A stretch of 33,872 bases of DNA from Bacillus sp. HF117_J1_D (GTDB taxonomy: Bacteria; Bacillota; Bacilli; Bacillales; Bacillaceae_C). Below the pieces are notes generated by a model. That model had not been told where the DNA came from. It saw only the letters and a program-made list of their open reading frames with translations, and did no database searches. A program made the position numbers and the translations under genes. Where the stretch lies: positions 1-33,872 of the forward strand of contig JAABNQ010000040.1 of the NCBI GenBank assembly GCA_009928435.1, in the 5' to 3' direction. Positions 8,280 to 15,471 of this stretch are shown piece after piece (positions within the stretch are counted from its first letter, which is position 1; every line of letters begins with the position of its first letter).

Positions 8280-9076
8280 GGAGCGTTTTTTTAAGAAAAA
8301 CTCTGCTATTGGTTGTTTTTTTTCTATTATTGCCTTTTGCCGTCAACTCCGCAGCGGCTGAGTCCCATGTGAAACAAAGAATTTATGACGATGCCGGACT
8401 TTTAAATGAAAAAGAAGTCAAAGAGCTAGAAGCATTGGCTGAAAAATATGGGGCCAAAAGGGCTACTGATTTTATCATTCTCACGACTAATAATGAAGAA
8501 AACAAAGACGTTGTAGAGTTCATGCAGGATTTTTATGATGAGCAGGCGCCTGGCTTTGACAAGCCGCATGGGAACACGGCCATTCTGACGCTCGATATGA
8601 AAAATCGGGATGTGTATGTAGCAGGCTTTTACAAAGCGGAAACCTATTTGGATGATCACCGCGCGACTCTTGTCCGTGAAAAAATCACACCGGATTTATC
8701 AAGCGGAGACTATTATGAAGCGTTTCATTCTTTTATAAAAACTTCTTCCAAATATATGGGATTCAGGCCCGGAGTGGATCCGGATAACATCCTGTTCAAC
8801 CCTTGGTTTCAAATTATTGCATCGCTTGCCATAGGCGGGGCTGTTGTTGGGATTATGGCTTACAATTCAGGCGGAAAAGTGACCATCAACGCACGAACTT
8901 ACCAGGACAACGAGAATACGAAAGTGAATCATAGAAGAGACAAGTATATCCGGACATCTACCACAAAAAGAAGGAAGCCATCCGAGAAAAGCAGCGGAGG
9001 CGGCTTTAGTGGCGGTGGTGGCGGAGGCGTGACAAGAGGGGGGCATTCCCACAGCGGCAGTAGAGGAAAATTCTAG
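8273..9076 (+). CDS. ydjH: Secreted/anchored TPM-domain protein, YdjH-like
   Basis: A 267-residue protein with a GTG start after GGGAGGTG, overlapping ydjG by seven bases. A signal peptide (LLLVVFFLLLPFAVNSAAA, about residues 10-28) leads into a TPM domain (about 36-165) with the typical VKQRIYDDAGLLNEKEVKEL and DFIILTTNN. One transmembrane helix lies near residues 179-198, followed by a basic stretch and a glycine/serine-rich tail GGGFSGGGGGGVTRGG. TPM domains occur in photosystem repair proteins and in membrane-stress modules. The topology is an outside TPM domain with a cytoplasmic Gly-rich tail. Confidence 0.87.
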   Translation: MVRSVFLRKTLLLVVFFLLLPFAVNSAAAESHVKQRIYDDAGLLNEKEVKELEALAEKYGAKRATDFIILTTNNEENKDVVEFMQDFYDEQAPGFDKPHGNTAILTLDMKNRDVYVAGFYKAETYLDDHRATLVREKITPDLSSGDYYEAFHSFIKTSSKYMGFRPGVDPDNILFNPWFQIIASLAIGGAVVGIMAYNSGGKVTINARTYQDNENTKVNHRRDKYIRTSTTKRRKPSEKSSGGGFSGGGGGGVTRGGHSHSGSRGKF

Positions 9077-9097
9077 TTCGAAAGGAATGAATGATAG

Positions 9098-10093
9098 ATG
9101 GGTTTTTTTAAAAGTCAATTAGCCAACGTAGTTGAATGGGAAGAATTCAGAGATGATATGATCTTTTGGAAATGGAACAATCGTGAAATTAAAAAGGGAA
9201 GCCGTCTCATCATCCAGCCGGGACAGGATGCCATCTTTATCAATAACGGAAAAATTGAAGGGATTTTTCAAGATGAGGGCGACTATAACATTGAGTCGCA
9301 AATTATTCCTTTTTTATCTACTTTAAAAGGGTTCAAGTTCGGCTTTAACAGCGGAATGAGAGTGGAAGTGCTGTTTGTCAATACGAAGGAATTTACAGTG
9401 AAATGGGGTACGAAGAATGCGATCAATATCCCTTCACCGCAGCTTCCGGGCGGCCTCCCGATCCGCGCTAATGGAACGTTCAATTTTAAAGTGAACGATT
9501 ATATTGCTTTGATTGATAAAATCGCCGGCGTTAAAAACAGTTATCTCGTCGAAGATGTCAAAATCCGGATTACGTCCATCCTTGACCAACTGCTGATGAA
9601 ATGGATTTCCAAAGAAGGAAAAGACATGTTCAACTTGCAGGCCAATGCTTTTGAAATTGCCAAGGGGATCCAGGAAGACCTCGATATGCAGATCATTGAC
9701 AATGGAATGACAATCACGGGATTCAACATCATGAGCTTCAATTATCCGAAAGAAGTTCAGGATATGATCACGAAGACCGCTTCGCACGGAATGATTGGAG
9801 ATATGCAGCGATATCAGCAGGTATCCATGACAGACGGCATTGCTTCCGGCAAGGTGAAAGGTGGCGGAACCGCAGCGGATATGGCCGGAATGATGATGGG
9901 AATGGGCATGGCCGGCCAAATGATGAAAAATATGAACCAAACCCAGCAGGAGCAGGCTGGTGGGCAGCAAACACCGAACCAGGCAGGTCAGCCGGCACCT
10001 GGTGGAGGAAAGATTCCGAACTTCTGCCCGAATTGTGGGGAGAAGACGAGCGGGGGAAACTTCTGCGCGAATTGTGGACAGAAACTGGTGTAA
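9098..10093 (+). CDS. ydjI: SPFH/virion-core-like protein with C-terminal zinc ribbon, YdjI-like
   Basis: A 331-residue soluble protein. Residues 1-215 form an SPFH-like (stomatin/flotillin-related) domain with VVEWEEFRDDMIFWKWNN, SRLIIQPGQDAIFINNGKI and GFNSGMRVEVLFVNT. A methionine/glycine-rich segment (GMMMGMGMAGQMMKN, about 268-282) and a Gln/Pro linker follow. The last 25 residues are a zinc ribbon CPNCG...CANCG. As last gene of the psp operon it likely recruits or scaffolds PspA at damaged membrane, by analogy with B. subtilis YdjI. AAAGGAA lies at 9082-9088, a somewhat long spacing to ATG 9098. The operon ends at the palindrome just downstream. Confidence 0.87.
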   Translation: MGFFKSQLANVVEWEEFRDDMIFWKWNNREIKKGSRLIIQPGQDAIFINNGKIEGIFQDEGDYNIESQIIPFLSTLKGFKFGFNSGMRVEVLFVNTKEFTVKWGTKNAINIPSPQLPGGLPIRANGTFNFKVNDYIALIDKIAGVKNSYLVEDVKIRITSILDQLLMKWISKEGKDMFNLQANAFEIAKGIQEDLDMQIIDNGMTITGFNIMSFNYPKEVQDMITKTASHGMIGDMQRYQQVSMTDGIASGKVKGGGTAADMAGMMMGMGMAGQMMKNMNQTQQEQAGGQQTPNQAGQPAPGGGKIPNFCPNCGEKTSGGNFCANCGQKLV

Positions 10094-10101
10094 TATAATA
10101 T

Positions 10102-10143
10102 GGGGTCAGACCCCCTTTAGTATACTAAAGGGGGTCTGACCCC
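10102..10143. terminator. Perfect 42-bp palindrome, bidirectional terminator
   Basis: The arms 10102-10122 and 10123-10143 are exact reverse complements, 21 bp each. Each outer end contains the smaller palindrome GGGGTCAGACCCC. It sits between the convergent psp operon and cydS. ATTTTCGTTTTT follows on the plus strand, so termination toward the right is plausible; the minus side is followed by TATTATATTA. Confidence 0.85.
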
Positions 10144-10154
10144 TATTTTCGTTT

Positions 10155-10253
10155 TTAGTTTAACATTTCATCTTTCTGACCTGCCCAAAACGCAACCGCG
10201 ATGGAAGCTCCCAAGACGATAAACGGGGCGTAAAAAATGAAGAAATGATGCAT
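10155..10253 (-). CDS. cydS: CydS, small subunit of cytochrome bd oxidase
   Basis: A 32-residue single-span membrane peptide: MHHFFIFYAPF, a hydrophobic helix (VLGASIAVAFW), then a polar end GQKDEMLN. The start is ATG at 10253 after AAAGGAGA, and it lies 12 bases after cydB. Its size, position and pattern match CydS of Geobacillus bd oxidase, which packs against CydA in place of proteobacterial CydX. It is the last gene of the operon and reads into the 42-bp palindrome. It is too short for ordinary gene calling. Confidence 0.85.
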   Translation of the reverse strand: MHHFFIFYAPFIVLGASIAVAFWAGQKDEMLN

Positions 10254-10265
10254 ATGCAATCTCCT

Positions 10266-11291
10266 TTATTCATATGGATCTGATTTACCTGTGACATAGT
10301 CTTTATTAAATAGAAATAGCCGCAACAATAAGTAAAGGGAGGGGATTAATAATCCCAGTCCGGCAATAAAGGCGGCAACCAGCGATATGGCCATGGCTTT
10401 ATTTGTAAAGCCGTCATAAATGGTCAAATGCGGATAAAGCAAATACGGGTAATGCGAAATACCATATGCGAAAAACGCAAGGGCAAACTGACCCACGAGC
10501 AAGCCGAAAGCTCTTCCGTAATGCTTTCTTTTCCAGATAAGCCATACAGTTCCGATAAAGAGTAGGAAGGATAAAGCAAACATCCACCAGAGATCCAGTA
10601 AATTTCCAAAGTGTTCCGGGTTATGGTCACGGAGTTCAACAATGATCCCGGAAGCTGTGATGATCAGTGGTAGAGACCAAATGAGGGCATATCTTCTCAT
10701 TAGTTCTGTCGCATCCTTATCCTTTGCCTTATAGGCGTACCAAGTCAGGAAAACAGCTGAAATATAAAGTACGGCCGCAATGCTTAATACGACAATGCTC
10801 CATGTAAGAGGGCTGGTAAACAGCGCCCAGTAATCTAGTGCCGGCTTTCCGTCCGCCATCGAAACAAATCCGCCCTCCGAAATGGTCAGTACAATCGATA
10901 AGGAGGCTGGAAGGAACAGCCCGGAGAGACCATACATGAACGAATATCCCTTATGCCCCCTTGATCCGTATGTTTCAAAAGCATAGTAGGATCCCCTAAT
11001 AGCCAGAAGGATAATGGCAATGCTCGTAGGGACAAGAAGAATGGTCCCGTAATAAAAGGCCGTTTTTGGAAAAAAACCGACGATCCCCACAAAAAAGAAT
11101 ACAAGGAAAACGTTGGTCACTTCCCAAACAGGGGACAGATAGCGCTGGATAATATTTGTCAAAACATGCTGCTTGCCTGCATACAAGCTGTATGCGTTAA
11201 AAAAACCTGCGCCAAAGTCTACGGAAGCAACAATAACGTAGCCAAATAAAAATGTCCATAACACCATGATTCCCAGTATTTCCAGATTCAT
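10266..11291 (-). CDS. cydB: Cytochrome bd menaquinol oxidase subunit II
   Basis: A 341-residue integral membrane protein with about eight helices, the partner of CydA in the terminal bd oxidase, which reduces oxygen to water with quinol electrons. The N-terminus LWTFLFGYVIVASVDFGAGF is the CydB signature, including the buried aspartate and glycines of the first helix. PVWEVTNVFLVFFFVGIVGFFP follows in the next helices. The start overlaps the cydA stop by four bases (11288-11291), so translation is coupled. The length equals the family norm. Confidence 0.94.
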   Translation of the reverse strand: MNLEILGIMVLWTFLFGYVIVASVDFGAGFFNAYSLYAGKQHVLTNIIQRYLSPVWEVTNVFLVFFFVGIVGFFPKTAFYYGTILLVPTSIAIILLAIRGSYYAFETYGSRGHKGYSFMYGLSGLFLPASLSIVLTISEGGFVSMADGKPALDYWALFTSPLTWSIVVLSIAAVLYISAVFLTWYAYKAKDKDATELMRRYALIWSLPLIITASGIIVELRDHNPEHFGNLLDLWWMFALSFLLFIGTVWLIWKRKHYGRAFGLLVGQFALAFFAYGISHYPYLLYPHLTIYDGFTNKAMAISLVAAFIAGLGLLIPSLYLLLRLFLFNKDYVTGKSDPYE

Positions 11292-12634
11292 CGAACGACA
11301 CCGCCTTTTTCCTCATGACGCTCTTCTAGTTCACGTTCAACAGGGTTACTGCGGAACATTCTTGTCAATACAACGACACTTCCGATGGCGAGGATGATAT
11401 ACAGCCCGGCAAACAGAACGAGCATAAGATCAACCTGTCCGCTTGTTGTTGCAGCATCCGACGTCTTCATCAAACCGTAAAGAATCCAAGGCTGCCTTCC
11501 CACTTCAGCCAGCCACCATCCCATTTCGATGGCCAGGATGGACAAGGGGCCTCCAAGGACAATGAGCCAGCGGAACCATTTCGTGTGAATGAAGGCCCAG
11601 CCTCTTTTTGACCCAAGCCAAAACACAAGGGACAATAGCGTCATCCACATCCCAATCGTTACCATGATATCAAAGAGATAGTGGATATATAACGGCGGAA
11701 TCTCCTCTTCTTTAAATTGATCTAAGCCGACAACCTCGGCAGAGGGTTTGTTGTATGCCAAAATGCTGAGTGCCTTCGGAACTTTAAAGGCATATTTCAC
11801 TTCTTCATCTTCTAATTTTCCGAATAAAACCAGTGGGACATCTCCAGATGTTTCGAAATGCCATTCAGCAGCTGCAAGCTTTTCCGGCTGATAATCCGCT
11901 AAGTATTTACCGGAAAAGTCTCCAATGACGGCTGTCGTGATGGAGAAAATCAATCCTATTTTCATCGTCAGATACATGGCCTTTTTATGATAAATATGGT
12001 CCGATCCTTTTAAAAGCTTGAAACCAGCAATAGATGCCAACACAAAAGCGGAAGTCATAAACGCACTGGCAACGACGTGTGCTACCTTTGTAGGCATCGC
12101 TGGATTGAACATAGCAATGATCGGGTTGATATTCACAAGCTCTCCATTCACAATGTCAAAGCCCTGTGGTGAATTCATAAATGCATTGACGATTGTAATA
12201 AAAACAGCCGAGAAGGCTGCTCCTGCTGCGACGGGTATTAGTAGCATGAGATGCTTACGCTGATCCTTGAAGCGGTCCCATGTGTATAAATAAATCCCCA
12301 GGAAAATCGCCTCGAAAAAGAAAGCGAAAGTTTCCATGAACAACGGCAGGGCAATGACATTACCCGCCAATTCCATAAAATTCGGCCACAGAAGCGAGAG
12401 CTGCAATCCGATCGCCGTACCGGTCACAACACCGACAGCTACAGTGATGACAAAGCCACGAGCCCATCGTCTTGCTAATAAAATATAATGCTCATCATTC
12501 TTCCTGATGCCAACCCACTGAGCAATCATAATCATCAGCGGAACGCCGACTCCAATTGTGGCGTATATAATATGGAAAGAGAGGGTAAGTTCGGTCAATA
12601 GCCTGCTGTAAAACAAAGAGTCTCCATTAAACAT
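11288..12634 (-). CDS. cydA: Cytochrome bd menaquinol oxidase subunit I
   Basis: A 448-residue membrane subunit carrying hemes b558, b595 and d. Recognisable ligands are His21 (LSFHIIYATIG), His186 (TKVAHVVAS), a Met near residues 325-329 and the acidic pair Glu101/Glu108 in LFMETFAFFFEAIF. The Q-loop quinol motif appears as KLAAAEWHFE (about 252-261) and is short, as in other Firmicutes. GWWLAEVGRQPW (372-383) is the diagnostic C-terminal motif. The length matches the Geobacillus/YthA branch better than the longer B. subtilis CydA. It is preceded by a tiny membrane-peptide gene and followed by cydB and cydS in one operon. Confidence 0.95.
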   Translation of the reverse strand: MFNGDSLFYSRLLTELTLSFHIIYATIGVGVPLMIMIAQWVGIRKNDEHYILLARRWARGFVITVAVGVVTGTAIGLQLSLLWPNFMELAGNVIALPLFMETFAFFFEAIFLGIYLYTWDRFKDQRKHLMLLIPVAAGAAFSAVFITIVNAFMNSPQGFDIVNGELVNINPIIAMFNPAMPTKVAHVVASAFMTSAFVLASIAGFKLLKGSDHIYHKKAMYLTMKIGLIFSITTAVIGDFSGKYLADYQPEKLAAAEWHFETSGDVPLVLFGKLEDEEVKYAFKVPKALSILAYNKPSAEVVGLDQFKEEEIPPLYIHYLFDIMVTIGMWMTLLSLVFWLGSKRGWAFIHTKWFRWLIVLGGPLSILAIEMGWWLAEVGRQPWILYGLMKTSDAATTSGQVDLMLVLFAGLYIILAIGSVVVLTRMFRSNPVERELEERHEEKGGVVR

Positions 12635-12652
12635 TAAACTTCCACCCTTTCA

Positions 12653-12751
12653 TCAACTTCCAAAAATTCGTCCAAGCATAGATAAAAGCATAATGGCCGC
12701 AACACCAAATGCAAGTCCCATCAAAATCCGTTCATGTTTTTGGTAACTCAT
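12653..12751 (-). CDS. Unnamed 32-residue membrane peptide ahead of cydA
   Basis: On the minus strand ATG at 12751 follows TAGGAGTG by five bases. The peptide starts MSYQKHERILMG, continues with one hydrophobic helix rich in Ala/Met/Leu (LAFGVAAIMLLSML) and ends GRIFGS. It stops 18 bases before cydA, so it is probably co-transcribed as the first gene of the operon. It differs from CydS, which lies at the other end. The good ribosome binding site, single membrane span and operon position support a real gene; function is not known. It could be an extra oxidase subunit or assembly peptide. Confidence 0.65.
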   Translation of the reverse strand: MSYQKHERILMGLAFGVAAIMLLSMLGRIFGS

Positions 12752-12777
12752 TGCACCACTCCTAATGAAATAAGCTC

Positions 12778-12808
12778 TTTGGTTGCTGATCCATCGACCG
12801 CAACCAAA
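12778..12808 (-). terminator. Weak hairpin between tauE and the cyd operon
   Basis: TTTGGTTGC (12778-12786) pairs perfectly with GCAACCAAA (12800-12808) over a 13-nt loop, just after the tauE stop codon. The minus-strand exit is AGAGCTTATTTC, a poor T-run, so termination may be partial. Confidence 0.45.
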
Positions 12809-12812
12809 AACC

Positions 12813-13598
12813 TTATAAAATATCAGCCCAAGTCTTGATAGCTGTAGCCAAAATTAACACGGCTAAAATCATTTGCAACACTTTTGTGTTCAATTTTCCG
12901 CTTACTTTCGCACCAAGCGGTGCTGCGATAATGCTTGCAACGATCATGACAGCTGCCGAGGCATATTCAATTTGCCCCGTCGCTATTTTTCCAATAGTCC
13001 CTCCAATGGATGATATGAAGGTGACTGCCAAGCTGGAGGCGATTGTCATGCGTGTAGGAATATGAAGGACGGTCAACATGATTGGTACTAGCAGGAAACC
13101 TCCGGCAGCACCGACTATCCCTGAACCGACACCGACAATAAGCGCCAATCCCGCTGCCAACGGCTTGTTAAAAGTCACTTCATGCATTAGCTTATCATCC
13201 ACTTTTTTCTTCGGTATGAACATCATGACCGCCGCAATGACGGCTAATGTGCCATATACGATGTTAACGGTATTCTCCGACAAGGCGCTTGACCCCAGGC
13301 TGCCGATCAGACTTCCGATCAAGATGGCAGACCCCATATAAATAATTAAATCTCTGTTTAAAAAGCCGCCTTTCCTATAAGCCCATACGCCCGCAATAGA
13401 GGCGAAAAAAACTTGGATAGCGCTGATCCCGGAGACTTCATGGGCAGTGAATGCGGTCAATCCAAGAAGCGGCGGGATATAGAGAAGCATCGGATACTTG
13501 ATGATGGACCCGCCGACCCCGACAAGGCCAGAAACGAAAGACCCGACAAAACCGATAAGGAATATGACGGCAAAAAATGTCCAGTCTATTTTTGACAC
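12813..13598 (-). CDS. tauE: TauE/SafE-family sulfur-anion exporter
   Basis: A 261-residue membrane protein with about eight helices in two inverted halves. The two family repeats are GFVGSFVSGLVGVGGSIIKYPML near residue 20 and VGVGSGIVGAAGGFLLVPIML near residue 155. The family exports sulfite, sulfonates or related anions; next to sulfide-oxidising genes, sulfite or thiosulfate is the likely cargo. The start is GTG at 13598 with a weak purine-rich site. It is separated from the upstream regulator gene by a terminator, and its own leader carries a dyad like that of the sqr promoter. S. aureus cst loci also carry tauE. Confidence 0.85.
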   Translation of the reverse strand: MSKIDWTFFAVIFLIGFVGSFVSGLVGVGGSIIKYPMLLYIPPLLGLTAFTAHEVSGISAIQVFFASIAGVWAYRKGGFLNRDLIIYMGSAILIGSLIGSLGSSALSENTVNIVYGTLAVIAAVMMFIPKKKVDDKLMHEVTFNKPLAAGLALIVGVGSGIVGAAGGFLLVPIMLTVLHIPTRMTIASSLAVTFISSIGGTIGKIATGQIEYASAAVMIVASIIAAPLGAKVSGKLNTKVLQMILAVLILATAIKTWADIL

Positions 13599-13629
13599 CT
13601 TCTTTCTTCATGCTCTATACTTCAAATTT

Positions 13630-13674
13630 AGTATAAATAGTGGGGAACGAAAAAAGTATAGGGGGATCCCACCA
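13630..13674 (-). promoter_or_regulatory. tauE promoter with NreC-like operator
   Basis: On the minus strand TATACT (13630-13635) is a likely -10 box. No good -35 is seen, which suggests an activator. Upstream lies a GC-rich imperfect dyad: plus strand TATAGGGGGATCCCACCA at 13657-13674. It matches the sqr-promoter dyad at 13 of 18 positions, in the same orientation to its gene, and is centred about 43 bases before the inferred transcription start. Confidence 0.5.
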
Positions 13675-13733
13675 TAAACAAAACCAGTTTGACAGTGTTG
13701 TGACAAAAGGAGTTAACCGGGAAATGAAAAGGA

Positions 13734-13774
13734 GGAAAAAAAGAAGATCGGAACGCTAGATGCATTCCGGATCT
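13734..13774 (-). terminator. Terminator after the response regulator gene
   Basis: AGATCGGAA (13745-13753) pairs with TTCCGGATCT (13765-13774) with a single bulged base. On the minus strand the hairpin is followed by a stretch of T (plus-strand A run, 13736-13742). It separates the two-component genes from tauE. Confidence 0.75.
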
Positions 13775-13804
13775 CCCCTGGATCAGTGGAAATTTTGCCA
13801 ATAG

Positions 13805-14440
13805 CTACTTGATATAGTCATTGGCAATTCCGTACTGGATTAGTTCAGCCTTTGTTTTGACATTGAGCTTTTGCATGATATTGGATTTATGGTTTTCAAC
13901 TGTTTTTGTACTGATGAACAGCTGATCGGCAATTTGCATATTGGAATAACCGAGAATGGTTAAGCGTAATATTTCCTGTTCCCGTGTCGAAAGGATATCT
14001 GCTTTCTTCTTACCCTTTTGTTTAAAAAGCTTTTCCAACTGCTCTTCGGGTAGGCCTACCTCATAATAAACCCTGCCTGAATAAACCGATTGAATGGCCT
14101 GGTACATTTCGCTGCCTTGGCTGTTTTTTAAAATATATCCATCCGCCCCTACTTCAATGGCTTGCTGGATATAGGCAACTTCGTTATGCATTGTTAACAT
14201 GATAACTTTGACATCAGGCTGGTGTTTTTTTATTTCAAGTGTGGCGGTAAAACCGTCAATGCCCTTTGGAATCGATATGTCCATTAAAACGACATTCGGC
14301 TGTAATTGTTCCGCCAGTTGAATCGCTTTGGCGCCGTCGGAGGCTTCGCCAATCACCTCAATATCCTGATAGTTTGTCAAAAGCAGAGCGATCCCCTTAC
14401 GGATTAACACATGGTCATCTACCAATAGAACTTTAATCAT
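13805..14440 (-). CDS. NarL/NreC-family response regulator
   Basis: A 211-residue response regulator. The receiver domain (1-120) has the acidic pocket VDDH, the phospho-acceptor Asp54 in VVLMDISIP and the conserved Lys in YILKNSQG. A LuxR/NarL helix-turn-helix covers about 146-205 (STREQEILRLTILGYSNMQI...STKTVENHKSNIMQKL). It overlaps the kinase gene by four bases, so the two are co-translated. NreC of staphylococci, a close architectural match, binds TAGGG-N4-CCCTA; similar dyads lie before sqr and tauE. I infer that it activates sulfide-detoxification genes rather than nitrate respiration, since no nar/nir genes are in the window. Confidence 0.88.
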   Translation of the reverse strand: MIKVLLVDDHVLIRKGIALLLTNYQDIEVIGEASDGAKAIQLAEQLQPNVVLMDISIPKGIDGFTATLEIKKHQPDVKVIMLTMHNEVAYIQQAIEVGADGYILKNSQGSEMYQAIQSVYSGRVYYEVGLPEEQLEKLFKQKGKKKADILSTREQEILRLTILGYSNMQIADQLFISTKTVENHKSNIMQKLNVKTKAELIQYGIANDYIK

Positions 14441-15468
14441 TTTTCAGGCCTCCATCTTGGAATGACAATATCAATGGAAGTTCCCCGTCCGATTTCCGAG
14501 AGGATTCTGCATGTGCCCCCCAACTGGTCGACGCGTTCCTCCATATGTTTTAGGCCAAGCCCTTCATTTTGAATGTGATCACGATCGAAACCTACTCCAT
14601 TATCTTTGATCGTCAAATAAATATGAGTTTTATCGCGCAAAAGATTCATTTCCACCTTAGTCGCTTTTGCATATTTGATCACATTGTGCATGGCTTCCTG
14701 CGTGATGCGATACAGATTGATTTCTACAGCAGGATCGCTGCGGTCGATCCCTTCTGTTGTCAGTACAACTTCAAGTCCCGGAACCTGTTTATGGATCAAT
14801 TCAATCAAATGGCGGATCGTTGGCTCCAATCCCAGCTGATCAAGGCTGTGGGGGCGCAGACGGTGTGAGTAGGCGTTGATGTCGTCCATTACTTTCTGCA
14901 ATTCTTTCCGTACCTCGACCATGTACTCATTCAGTTGTTCATTATCTTTAACAAACGATTCAATGGCTTGTAAGGCGACAGACACGGAAAACAATGACTG
15001 GCCGACACCGTCATGCAATTCCTGGGCGAGCCTTTTATGTTCCTCTTCTTTTGCTTCAATAAGCGCTCTGATCATTTTCTTATTGATCGCTGATTCTCTT
15101 GCCTGCTTATGAAGTTCATGGTTCCGTAAAACAAGCAGGTATTCAGTCTCTCCTGTATCGTCATTTTCATATATAGCGGCAGTGCTCATTTCCACATCAA
15201 TCGTTTTTCCATGATAGGTCGGCATTTCTGATAAAAAGGTCGGTACCTCTTTATTTGCTATCAAATAGCACATCGGCTCGCCTTTATTCAGCTTGCGAGC
15301 CTTGCAATATGAACAGTAGTCGACGTACCCGCCGACTTTCCAGCCTGTCATCCTCACAGCAGCAGGATTGATCATGATAATTTCCCGGCTTTCTTTCATA
15401 ACGATGATGCCTTCCAACATGTGCTCATATATTCCCCGAAGATATTTATTTTCCTTGTCCGTACTCAT
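14437..15468 (-). CDS. NreB-like cytosolic sensor histidine kinase with cysteine-bearing PAS domain
   Basis: A 343-residue soluble kinase without membrane segments. The N-terminal PAS domain (about 8-115) contains Cys52, Cys55 and Cys67, spaced CX2CX11C. NreB, the oxygen sensor of staphylococci, binds [4Fe-4S] through CX2CX11CX2C; here the fourth position (70) is Ile. A coiled-coil linker leads to a HisKA_3 domain with the phospho-acceptor His152 in QELHDGVGQSLF. The HATPase domain has the N-box Asn262 (EAMHNVIKYA), DNGVGFD (289-295) and GLGLKHMEERV. AAGGAGG inside the previous gene precedes ATG 15468. Its place after a rhodanese-like gene suggests a redox or persulfide signal; this is inference. 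Confidence 0.88.
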   Translation of the reverse strand: MSTDKENKYLRGIYEHMLEGIIVMKESREIIMINPAAVRMTGWKVGGYVDYCSYCKARKLNKGEPMCYLIANKEVPTFLSEMPTYHGKTIDVEMSTAAIYENDDTGETEYLLVLRNHELHKQARESAINKKMIRALIEAKEEEHKRLAQELHDGVGQSLFSVSVALQAIESFVKDNEQLNEYMVEVRKELQKVMDDINAYSHRLRPHSLDQLGLEPTIRHLIELIHKQVPGLEVVLTTEGIDRSDPAVEINLYRITQEAMHNVIKYAKATKVEMNLLRDKTHIYLTIKDNGVGFDRDHIQNEGLGLKHMEERVDQLGGTCRILSEIGRGTSIDIVIPRWRPEK

Positions 15469-15471
15469 GCA

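Noticed and set aside
9434-9970. 178-codon minus-strand frame under ydjI
   Set aside because: It is antisense to a well-supported gene, with no ribosome binding site and a His/Ser-rich composition typical of shadow frames.
13688-13760. Plus-strand promoter TTGACA and an 11-codon basic ORF
   Set aside because: The -10 is poor and the frame is a tiny Lys/Arg run inside the regulator's terminator.
13805-15468. Canonical nitrate/oxygen NreBC system
   Set aside because: The kinase lacks the fourth cluster cysteine, no nreA or nar/nir genes are present, and the neighbours are sulfur genes.
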